64,000 nt of DNA from Isoetes taiwanensis (taxonomy: Eukaryota > Streptophyta > Lycopodiopsida > Isoetales > Isoetaceae): contig JAJEKV010000093.1 of NCBI GenBank assembly GCA_021234155.1, positions 1,965,712-2,029,711 on the forward strand, given 5' to 3'. This document shows, one piece after another, positions 36,533-45,870 of this stretch. The translations under genes were made by a program, and so were the position numbers. Under the pieces are notes generated by a model, which saw only the letters and a program-made list of their open reading frames with translations, had not been told where the DNA came from and made no database searches. Positions within the stretch are counted from its first letter, which is position 1; every line of letters starts with the position of its first letter.

Positions 36533-37302
36533 TTTGACCTACCTCTTATCATCTACCTCTTATCATCTACCTCTTTTGCTACTGAGATCGAAGAAGCGAG
36601 GATGTGGGTGATAAGGGTAGATGTTATGGAGAAAGGATTGAGGTGGGTGCCGGGCAGTAAATGGAAGCTTGAACATGAGCTTGGACACGACTATGATTTG
36701 AGGGAAGATTTGAGCGAAAGATTTGAGTGGGAGATTGAAGGCTGATGATGCATTCAAGTGGAGGCGCAGGCCGGGAGATCTCTCTTCTTCGCCTGAGATT
36801 ATAATCCTCGGGTCGGCCTCCTCCGCATTAATGTACAGCTCGGTCGCAATCCCTCTCGAACGTAAATAATATCCCGCCCGCAGATTCTTATCCTTCACAA
36901 ATCTGATCCACCCCTTTGTCAAGATATAGCTCGCTCGAAGCTCAAGATGAGTGAACCACCATAGCTCCCCGCCACTTTAATCCCGGAAGCTCAAAGAACC
37001 CGCCTTTTTCGCCGATGACGATCCGCGGGAAAAATCTCCTCTGTATTGCTTTGGAATTACTAACCGCTTAGCTTGCCCACGCCGCCGGCCTATTACCACT
37101 TTAGGAACATGCTCATATCTTCCACTCAAATCTTCACTCAAATCATAGTCATGTCCAAGCTCATGTTCAAGCTTCCACTGGGCCAGCACGGCCCGCCCAT
37201 CTCCAATCCTTTTCTCCATAACATCTACTCCTTCTCAGATCCGCCCACATCCAAGGCTTTCTTCCATCTCGAAGGAGCAAAAGAGGTAGATGATAAGAGG
37301 TA
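36533..37302. mobile_element. inverted-repeat (foldback-like) element
   Basis: The left arm (36538-about 36745) and right arm (about 37105-37304) are reverse complements with roughly 80-85 percent identity by eye. The outer ends are the closest match: TACCTCTTATCATCTACC on the left, doubled once, and its complement on the right. Short, similar peptides are encoded by the arms, such as QIIVxSKLMFKLP, but no transposase is seen. The unmatched centre is about 360 bases. It could be a foldback or MULE-like non-autonomous transposon; family unknown. Confidence 0.7.
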
Positions 37303-37332
37303 GGTCCTCCATGGTACCTCTTCTTGATGGTG
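37303..37332 (+). repeat. 30-bp direct repeat, right
   Basis: Identical partner of 36503-36532, exactly 800 bases downstream. Shortly after it, near 37345-37370, GGCAAAAGAGATAGATGATA again resembles the element terminus, a hint of an older or tandem insertion. Confidence 0.85.
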
Positions 37333-37539
37333 AAAGAATGTTGGCAAAAGAGATAGATGATAAGACGTCACATCTTCATGTTTTATTTTCTAACAAGATA
37401 GGAAAGAGTATAAAGCAAAGTGTATTCAAATGAAAGCCATTTTTTTCTTTTACTAAAAATGGCGGACCTATGATACAATACCCCAAATCAAAGAGCTCGT
37501 TTCTTTTTCTAACTAATTACCCGCTTGCCTTTGTATCAT

Positions 37540-38092
37540 TGGTCAATTCCTTCGTGGATGGGGTTTGCGAGTCCATGAATCAACTTGTAAAAGATCGCCT
37601 TCGCTCAATTCTTTAAACATCCGATTTTTGTCATTATCTTTGGACGAAGTAACGACCGTGGATAATACAAATTGGGCATCCATGCATTTGTACAATGTGG
37701 TTAATTATCAACGCAAATCCCATTTCCTTGGTATTGTCAAATTGGGTATAAGTTCCACAACTGACACATTATTTACTATTATCCTCGAACATGTATTTAA
37801 TGTTGCTCGCATGAACGAGATTGAGTGTGCTAATAAGTTGGTTGATTTTTGAGTTGATGGTGCATCCAGAATGCAAGGGAAGAGGACCGGTTTAGGAGTG
37901 AGAATTCATATTGTTCTTGCCCCTTATTTATTGTGTGATTCATTGTATGAGCCATCGCACCAACTTGGCATACAAAATTATTTTTCGATTTTTTCTCATG
38001 AGCAAGGTTGAATTATTGGTAAGAACCGCATACAAATTCTTTTGTAAGAGTCCACAAATATTTCAAGCCTTCCAAGCTTTTGCAGAGGGTGT
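37540..38092 (+). pseudogene. hAT transposase, first part (DUF4371-type)
   Basis: The frame 37565-37852 contains FLSLSLDEVTTVDNTNWASM near 37625-37684, a conserved block of plant hAT transposases of the DUF4371 / ZNF862-like group with a catalytic acidic residue. After stops and a frame change, 37911-38092 continues with HCMSHRTNLA, KVELLVRTAYKFFCKSP and FQAFAEG. The reading is cut at 38092 by a LINE and resumes at 39883. It encodes the catalytic N-terminal half of a transposase now inactivated. Confidence 0.8.
38076..38092 (+). repeat. 17-bp target site duplication, left
   Basis: GCTTTTGCAGAGGGTGT, identical to 39883-39899. The poly(T) of the inserted LINE begins at its last base. Confidence 0.95.
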
Positions 38093-39882
38093 TTTTTTTT
38101 TGAAGGACGACAAACTGTTAGTCAATATTCCAGAACAAGTACACACATAGATGCAGAGATGAATAAAATCTCGCAAGCAAAAAGATAATCCACTGAGTGC
38201 CGCCACCTGTCTATGCATAAGATAAGATACCCAAATATTCCTCAAAAATCAAACATTTTTTCTCAGGAGCAAGCTGAGAACATAGGTATGCCTTCATCAA
38301 TCTGTCTTGCGTCTCGTGAAGAAGTTGGTCGACACTAATTGATAAGCCTTTGAAGATACACATTCGCCTTCTTTTCCAAATAGACCACAACCACCAGCCT
38401 GAAGCTAAGTGGAAAGCCTGTTGCTTCAAGCTGTTCCAAGTGGAAGGATAAATGGCGAGAAGCACCTGCTGGCTGGTCAAGACCACATGGAAGAGAGATA
38501 GTAACCATGACCAAACTGGCTGAACTTGGTCACATAGAAAGAAGCAGTGCTCGATACTCTTATTTTGCCGCTTACACAGTGGACAGAGTTCTGAAATGCG
38601 GGGATAAAACTTATGAACCAACACATTAACCCGCAGACATCTATGAAGGAGTTGCCACCATAAGGTAGAAACTTCGGGATGCAGCAATTTATTCCAGACC
38701 CATGACCATACGCTTCCACTGAGGAGGGGGAATGTGGAGCTGCCAACCAGCCCAAGGGGGGACAATGTCAACATCAACCAGCTTTTGATATAATGAATGC
38801 ACAAGACGTTGTGCATTAACAATTTGGGGACCAGTCCAAATAGGCATATCAATTGATTGTGAAGGAGCCGCCCGCGTAATGCCGCCTTTTGCCACGAGCT
38901 CGCCCCATCGAGATAGCATAAACTTAGTCTGAAAAGCATCCCAAGTCAACAAGTGTCCTGCCTCATACCAAGCACCAATCGCGGGAGAATACCAAAGCAC
39001 GCCTCCAACGCCGCTGAGTCAATGGATGTACAGTAGCACACAGAGGCATGTGATTATTCAGAGGAATCCACCAGCACAGAGAACCTGCCTGTGGACATAC
39101 ACTTGGATTAATCTTAAATAGCACACGTACTGTCTCCCAAGAATCAAGCAAATCCCTTCAAGAAGGGGAGCATTCTTGATATAGACAAAGCCGATAAAAG
39201 AGACACCGAGGAAGAATCGCCCTAAGCGCCGGTTTCCCAAAAGGAATACATCGCCTAAGTGCTTTAAGAACCAATCTCATTCCGTGCTTAATGTACCATA
39301 CCCGCCAAGTAGCGATAAATGAACTTAGATATCATAATTTTACTCTCAGAATGAAAGTCAATCATACCTAGACATCCAAAGAAATTTTGGTTTGATACAT
39401 GTGGACCAAGCCACCATTACAACTACACATGTCTCAAGACGCCCAAATGAAGTTACGGACAATTCGCGACAACCTCTTGAAATTTTGTTTGTGAGGCAAG
39501 CACAACCAGATGCTATATATACATGAGTGTTGGGCCGAGAACCCTTAGCAACTACTATCGCTTGCCGAGAAAGCTTAGTCAGATTCCACCAAAAAAGATG
39601 CTTACATTGTGCCTTCCACTATAACATCCCATGCATCCTGAAGTAGAGATATGTATACCCCGGGGAATGCCAAGAGTTTAGTGGCCTTCCCTTGAGGAAG
39701 CACTTTCCACAGATACCCGTAAACACAGGGAGGAACATCCACATCCAAAGTCCATAAAGCAGAGCACTTTAACCACCCAATAAGAACCCCTGATGTCAGG
39801 GAGAAAGAGTCCAGCAAAAGCTTATCATTCTAAAGATTATCATCCTCAGCCACTAGAAAGAGAAATGTATCATCGGCATACT
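38093..39882 (-). mobile_element. 5'-truncated LINE inserted in the hAT gene
   Basis: It is flanked by a perfect 17-bp target duplication and ends in a tail of about ten A on the minus strand (T run 38092-38101). It is about 1.8 kb. Its 5' end falls in the reverse transcriptase just before the catalytic box: the minus strand at about 39850-39881 encodes QYADDTFLFLVAEDDN. Coding then runs through fragments (39602-39817 with DSFSLTSGVLIGWLKCSALW; 38689-39240) to an intact zf-RVT frame. This is target-primed reverse transcription with early stop. The clean duplication and tail suggest it is younger than the surrounding elements. Confidence 0.93.
38211..38939 (-). CDS. LINE zf-RVT C-terminal ORF
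   Basis: A 242-codon open frame at the C-terminus of a LINE ORF2. It contains VWSWVWNKLLHPEVSTLWWQLLHRCL, then ELCPLCKRQNKSIEHCFFLC, the zinc-binding C-x2-C...H-x4-C typical of zf-RVT, and WSWLLSLF and LWSIWKRRRMCIFKG after it. The stop at about 38211 lies some 110 bases before the poly(A), a normal short 3' UTR. It is open only because it is the last piece of a truncated element; upstream RT sequence has stops. It is not expected to be expressed as a working protein. Confidence 0.85.
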   Translation of the reverse strand: MLFRLSLCYLDGASSWQKAALRGRLLHNQLICLFGLVPKLLMHNVLCIHYIKSWLMLTLSPLGLVGSSTFPLLSGSVWSWVWNKLLHPEVSTLWWQLLHRCLRVNVLVHKFYPRISELCPLCKRQNKSIEHCFFLCDQVQPVWSWLLSLFHVVLTSQQVLLAIYPSTWNSLKQQAFHLASGWWLWSIWKRRRMCIFKGLSISVDQLLHETQDRLMKAYLCSQLAPEKKCLIFEEYLGILSYA

Positions 39883-39929
39883 GCTTTTGCAGAGGGTGTG
39901 ACAGGTGGAAAGAAAATATTGAAGGATGG
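39883..39929 (+). pseudogene. hAT transposase, 47-bp middle piece
   Basis: It starts with the second copy of the 17-bp duplication (39883-39899) and encodes AFAEGVTGGKKILKD, continuing the transposase directly from 38092. It is cut again at 39929 by the solo LTR. The next codons are found at 41228. Confidence 0.85.
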
Positions 39930-41226
39930 TGACGTCCCCTACGCCGTCTACGATGCCCCCATTGTATCCGAAGTCAGAGTTCATCCCCATGGCAACCAAG
40001 TCAACAGGAGTCGTCCACCTAGCACCCATCCCCTACCAGGAAATCGGTGAGGAAGAATGGATGTGTCATTCGGCCCCGCCTTCCTGACCGCCCTAGCCGC
40101 TTTAAGGCGTAAATAAACGCGGAGCACATGACATCAAACATAAATGGCTCCACCCTCAAGGGTGGCCCCCCATAGCATACACGCGGAAAGCATATCATCA
40201 ACATCATCACAAGGGAGATTCCGCCAAGGGCCTGGACTCAAGGGGTATAAACCGATGGATTGGGTCGCCGTAAGTCATGGTAGATAGAATTCATGGCAAT
40301 AGATTGGGTTGGCATAGGAATATAGCCGTTGGGTAGTCCTCTCCCCGCCCCTCCCATGCATACTTTGCGTAATAGATTGAAGAGTCTTGGGATCGGACCA
40401 TAGGCCGGGTGCATAGCCAAAGGGGCTACCATCGATTTCATCTTCCCAATTCCAATGAGGCAGAAGGGAATCACCCCCTCCGTGATGTATGCATGCCCAT
40501 CACACAGCGCTAGAGGGCTAACGCCCGCCTACGACTTGAAACCTCATTGAAGGCGCATGCATCACCCAAGAGGTGTCGAGCCTATGCCTTGCCCACACGC
40601 TAAAGGGCAAGCCATTAGGCCTAGTCTCCGTTAGGATCCCCCTGGTAGGCTTTACACACCGGAGGGATCAATCGCAAGGGACATGTCCTCCTTATCCACC
40701 GATCTAGCCCCCCACTCACAACCAAAGCGGGCTCTTATGCACTAATTGGGAATTAATGAGGCTATCTAAATACATCAATTCTTTGAAGCTTTCTGTGGTC
40801 TCTACCCCCTTCCAATACATAAGAGTGCGATAGAACGTAACATCATCACCGTAGAGAACCGAAATACAAAATAACATCTAATCTATCTACCTAAACATAC
40901 ATGGTCAAGTTCCTTTGTTAGGGCTTGTGATCTCGGGATCTATAAGGCCGCTTTAGGGCTAATCTATATACTATCCCGACTCATCGCCTCACTAAAAGGT
41001 CGGCATTGCACAACGTAATCATTTGTTTACCCCGCCTTTGCTTAGGTTGAAGGCACCGAGGCAAAGGGGTTAAAATGCATATGTTTATAAACATGTGCAA
41101 TAATGGAGGTTGCTCCCTAGGGTGCAACCCTTTATGGTTCCCAAGTACATGTCATCAAGGTGACATATACGAGTGGCGTGGCAGTATAATATATGTATTC
41201 GAACCGTATATTATGCTCGAACGTCA
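39930..41226 (-). mobile_element. solo gypsy LTR inserted in the hAT gene
   Basis: It runs from TGACGTCCCC to GAACGTCA, is about 1.3 kb, and is homologous in the same orientation to the LTR at 5439-7073. AAGGATG lies at 39922-39928 on the left and 41228-41234 on the right; a duplication of five bases plus chance, or of seven with one extra LTR base at each end, both fit. The transposase reads on without loss across it. No internal gypsy sequence remains, so LTR-LTR recombination removed it. Confidence 0.85.
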
Positions 41227-42330
41227 CAAGGATGTTGCCACCAGATGGATTTCTATGTACAAACATGTGCGAAGACTTTGTGAAGAATATGCTTATTTGC
41301 TAGGTGTTGTGGTAAAGCAAATGAACTTTATGGTCTATTGACAGACGGCGAAACATTATTCACATTATTTGCATTGCAGTTCTTGCTCCCTAAGCTCAAT
41401 CATTTGATTCGGATATCGCAAGATGAGCATATATGTATTCCTCAATACAATATAGCGAGGAAGGTGATGCAAGCAGAAATTGAACAATTATATGTTGACG
41501 ATCCAAGGGGATAGATTGCTTTCAGAGACATGAGGCATTTGTTAGATGGCACAAATTGGTGAAGACTGGAACCAATGAAAGCTTTCTGACATATGATGAG
41601 AGAGGATTTTATGTGTACAAGTGAAAGACAAATATATTGCGCTGAATGTCAAGAAGCCAATTGGATGAGGACGAAGGCTTAAAAATTTAGACTTCAAGAT
41701 GGGAGATTTTAATTATGTGGTAGAGAAAGTGAAACATGAGATGAAGCAGGTGAGTACGACATGTTTTTATCATTTCTTTCTTGACCAATATAGTTACAAA
41801 TGAGCTTTGATCTCGCTTTCCATCAGATGAGCTTTTGGATGCAATTGGAGTTGTCTATCCTCATTTTTTGGAATAATGATACTCTGAAGTGGTTGTTTCT
41901 AGAAAATTTGCAGCAAAGATGGAGGTAATAGAGAATTTTTTTTGTTGTAAAAGAATGGTTAGCCAAAATAGCATTGATGGAATTTTAGATTATGAGAAAT
42001 TGACCATTCAAGCTCCTCTCTTTGGGGATACAATGTATTGGCAGTTTCCATACTTGGAGGATCCATTGAAAATTGGTACTGTCACGCGTTTATGGCAAAA
42101 GCTTGCCACTAATTTGTCATGTATATGTGAAGCAATTTCTGAATATTTTAGGCTTTAATTGTGCCTTTGCATGGTTTTAGATAGTGTCCAAGATGAAAGA
42201 TGTTTTTCCACGTTGACAATTGTGAAGAACAAGCCCTAATAGACTTGATTCAAACTTGGATGCTACGCTATGAAAGTGTATGCATGTGAATATGACCTAT
42301 ATAACTTCCCATATGAGAATGCATTCCAAC
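41227..42330 (+). pseudogene. hAT transposase, C-terminal part
   Basis: It resumes with VATRWISMYKHVRRLCEEY (41229-41290), a block that follows the RTNLA motif in these transposases. It continues through short open pieces, LFALQFLLPKLNHL near 41375, and 41889-42158 with LDYEKLTIQAPLFGDTMYW, to the C-terminal dimerisation motif ERCFSTLTIVKNK at about 42195-42233. Stops after NK and elsewhere show decay. With 37540-38092 and 39883-39929 this makes one recognisable transposase gene split over about 4.8 kb. Confidence 0.8.
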
Positions 42331-43879
42331 CGCAAGCGGAGGGATTTAATGTCGTGATACCGGTGTAGGTGAACGTGGAAAGTATTAGAAATGTGCAGGT
42401 TGAGAGCATTGTTGCAAATACTGATCAAACAGTTGATACGAGACCCTTGTTCACTCTTCAAAAGTAGCTTCAACTTGACAATGGTTTGCAAAAAATTTAT
42501 TTTGCTGATTTTCACATTTAATTTTCTGATTTTAAGCATGTCAACTTGCTGACTTTGAAACATTTTGTTTTTCTCATATAAAACTTATAATTTTCTGATT
42601 TTGAGCATGTCATTTGTTGATTTTTGTATGTCTTATTTTGCTGACTTTTCACATGTTAACATTCTGATTTAAATATGCCAAAATGTTATATTATGAAGGT
42701 ACATGTCATGGAAAGAAGTCGTGCATAGATGTTGGTGACAGAAAGAAGGAGCTTTCGAAGTTCTTTCATTTTCTAATATAATAAAACTATGATATTTTGA
42801 GATTAAAATTAATTTTGATTTGAAGTAAAAGACACCCTTAGTTGTTGCCGTTATAAGAACCACATATTCATTCTTTAATTCAGTTTAAGAACTAAGAAAT
42901 GATTGTTTATTCGTATTTTCAATTCCAATTCATATGAGTTAAATTCTTTCACAGGATATAACTAGATGCATTTGAAAATTTGTTCATGAAAGGAAAAAAA
43001 AACAGAACTTGCGCCTATCTTTAGCTAAATTGTAGTCTTGAATTGGTGCAAAAATAACCAAGTGATAGAAAGTTTGCATATAAAAATGTTCAAAATCTAG
43101 TCAAACATATGAAAGTGGGAGAGAAAATATTAATAAAGATCAGCCATATTAAAGAAACTTTAGTGATCATTTTGCTACTTTAGCCAAAGTTATTTGGGGT
43201 AATCTAAATATGGGACTAGTAATTTATTCCCTAAGCATATTTGCATGATTTTTTTGATGCACCTTGTTTACAAGTCTGTGAGAGTCACTCAGAAGTGGAA
43301 AAAGTTGTGTAGTTTTTGATCTGCAAATTTTAGCTTGCTGCCAGGGATATTGACCAAGTTTTGACATGGTCAGGATTGCAAATTTGAAGGCCTTATGCAT
43401 ATTTTCTTGCATCTTACTTTTGAACATAGATTCTTTGGATGTTAAAGTGCTTTCTTGAACTGGAATCACATTGAAACTCGAGTTTAATAGTAAATGGCAT
43501 AAGTTTTGCTGAGGTTTTTTTTTCTTGATTTGGGAAAGCACTTCTAACTCAAAATTTGAGCTTTTTCTTTGCAATCTTTTTGCTCATAATGGTTGCCTGA
43601 AGCAACTTGGAGGTTCTAAACCATTGAGGTTGAAGGTTTGCCAGGAATACCTTCAACAATAATTGTCTCTTCTAGTTAACAAAATATCTTCTCTAGCTAA
43701 TATATAAGTATTTAGATTGAATATTTCAATGATTCGCATTCAATAACTTTGGAACATGACATGAAAGGCCAAACACGCCACCGCTTAACCCTTTGCAACA
43801 ATCTCACAATCTCAACAATTCTCATAATTGTAGTATTGATTCTCATCCAATCTCTTTCCTCCAAGTGAGCCTACTAATC
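42331..43879. other. no supported gene
   Basis: AT-rich DNA. Near 42480-42660 phrases like TTTTGCTGATTTTCACAT and TTTTCTGATTTTGAGCATGTC recur two or three times, a decayed local repeat. The 116-codon minus frame 43224-43574 has no recognisable motif. Confidence 0.4.
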
Positions 43880-44860
43880 ACAAAGGCTTACATTCGTAGC
43901 AGATGCAAAGATATCTGAGAAAGATATATTGTCGTGGACTGCTATTACTACTTACTCTACGCAGAGCAGAGTTGATGAAGCCCTGTAGCTGTTTGAGCAG
44001 ATGTCATAGCAAGATGTCGTATTTTGGATCGCAATGATTGTGGCCTTCACAAAGCAGAATAAGATGAACAACTATGGTGATTACATATGCTTAGAATGGG
44101 CAACTTGAAAAAGTCCTTGAATTATTTAACTAGATGCCTATGCACGCTATTCCTTACAAAACCATCATTGCAAAGATATAGCTAGCGGTGGTCACTTTAA
44201 GCAAGTTGTTGATTTTTTTTCGACAAGTGCCCGAGCGGGATATCTTCTCTTGAGACGTCATGATTGTAGCATGTTCTAAAGAAGGGCTTCTTAGGGAGGC
44301 ATTTAAGTTATTTGAAGAAATGCCACCTCGAGATGCCGTTCTTTGGAATAATACGATTGCAGCATATCCCAAGCATGACAGCTCACTTGCGCTCATAATA
44401 TCTTTGGACAAATGCCTGGAAAATATGCTTTCATGGACTGCTTTGATTGCAGTATATGCTCAGTATGGGTGTGGAAATAAAGCCCTCCTTCTTTTTTAAC
44501 AAATGCAAATAGATAGCTTGTTGATTGATAAAGTGATTTGACAACATTCTTTCTGGATGTAGACATGGCGGCCTTGTCCATTGAGGGATGCCATTGTTTG
44601 AAGTCCATGAACCATGTTTATCATGTCCATGCCTGGAGCATTATAATTGTGTGATTGATCTTCTTGGGAGGACTGGACGGTCAGATGAGGAAGAGGCCAT
44701 GGTGAACAATATTCCTTATGTGCTGTATATTAGATCATGGAAAGCTTTACTTGGTGCCTTAAAAAATCACGTTGCAGTGGAACGAGACAATTTATTGCTA
44801 AACCTTTTTTTTCTGAATTATATCCAGATGAGATTGCAATATACATACCATTGTTAAATA
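43880..44860 (+). pseudogene. PPR protein (PLS type) pseudogene
   Basis: Successive frames encode pentatricopeptide repeats: KDILSWTAITTYSTQSRVDEAL near 43920, QDVVFWIAMIVAFTKQNKM near 44010, then 44260-44499 with MIVACSKEGLLREAFKLFEEMPPRDAVLWNNTIAAY and LSWTALIAVYAQYGCGNKALLLF. The piece 44588-44780 has HYNCVIDLLGRTGR and SWKALLGALKNH, the E-motif region near the end of PLS-class proteins. In-frame stops (for example after DEAL and in EQMS) and frame changes show it is dead. Intact relatives bind organelle RNA and often guide C-to-U editing. Confidence 0.85.
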
Positions 44861-45082
44861 TATAAGTAGGTTTGGTTGGCGGGGTGATGTGGCTAATTTG
44901 TGGAATTGGTAAACCCCGCCAAATGCAATTAATGATGATTCATTTTGCTACCTACTACATAGGATGATGATCCTTACTTGAATAAGGTAATTCCTTTTGA
45001 TAACTCTCCTATGACTTGAATCATGATAAATTGTGTTAATCATGCTCTTGAAGTGTTTTGCACAAGATTTCGCCTTATGATT

Positions 45083-45271
45083 AAGGAATCCAATAGTGTC
45101 AAGGCTCCTTAAGGCAAAACCTTACAAGGGCAAGTGAATCTAAAGAATCCAATAAGGTCATGGCTCTCTCGAGGATAACCTTACAAGCAAGCAAGTCAAC
45201 TTAAAGAATCCAATAAGTATCAAGGCTCTTTAAGCCCTTTTAACCAAAAATCCTAATGGGCAAGTCAAACC
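45083..45271. repeat. three tandem units of about 60 bp
   Basis: Units start at about 45083, 45142 and 45203 and share AARGAATCCAATA, a GGCTC block, AACCTTACAAG (first two) and GCAAGTSAA. They are diverged and lie between the PPR pseudogene and TFIIF-alpha. Confidence 0.75.
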
Positions 45272-45870
45272 ACAAACTTATTGGCTCAGACCATAGGGAA
45301 ACCAACTCAATATCCATACTTTATCCGGCAGGTTCAAGCTTTTGCAAGAATGCCATCATTTTTAATATAATACCTTTTTTTCATACACAAGTTTAGACTT
45401 CGAGGAGGAGCATCTAGAGACATGGAAGTGTAAAGGCAAAAAGGGTTCTCGAAAATCCTAACTGAGCATGTTTTTTTTCCTTAGAAAGTGGAAGGAATAT
45501 AACATAATAAAACAGATCATTGAGAATATACAAGGAAGTAACATCTGTGTTTAATATTGGTTTGTTGGTGCGAACAAGGTTAAACAATCGTGAACTTATT
45601 CCTAATTTGGAGCACTATGCGTTATATGCAAACACCCCCTCAAAGCACCAAGCAAACACCTTGTTCATTTTTGCAAAGAGGCAATAAAAAATCGGTCTGA
45701 ATTGCAAAATACAAAGGAAACAAACGGACGGCCCGGATAAAAGATCGGTCTGAAATGCAAAATATAAAGGAAACAAACAGACGGCCCAGATGGACGCCCA
45801 GTAAACTTGGAGTGACTTTTTGGCGAAAGCATAAATAAATTAGGCATCGTCGAAGAAGAGGGCCAGAACT
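45272..45870. other. upstream region of TFIIF-alpha
   Basis: No gene. Two near-identical phrases, GGTCTGAATTGCAAAATACAA and GGTCTGAAATGCAAAATATAA (about 45693 and 45747), each followed by AAGGAAACAAAC and GACGGCCC, form a 54-bp direct duplication about 100-180 bases before the start codon. I cannot place a TATA box with confidence. The 103-codon minus frame 45640-45951 overlaps exon 1 and is a shadow. Confidence 0.5.
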
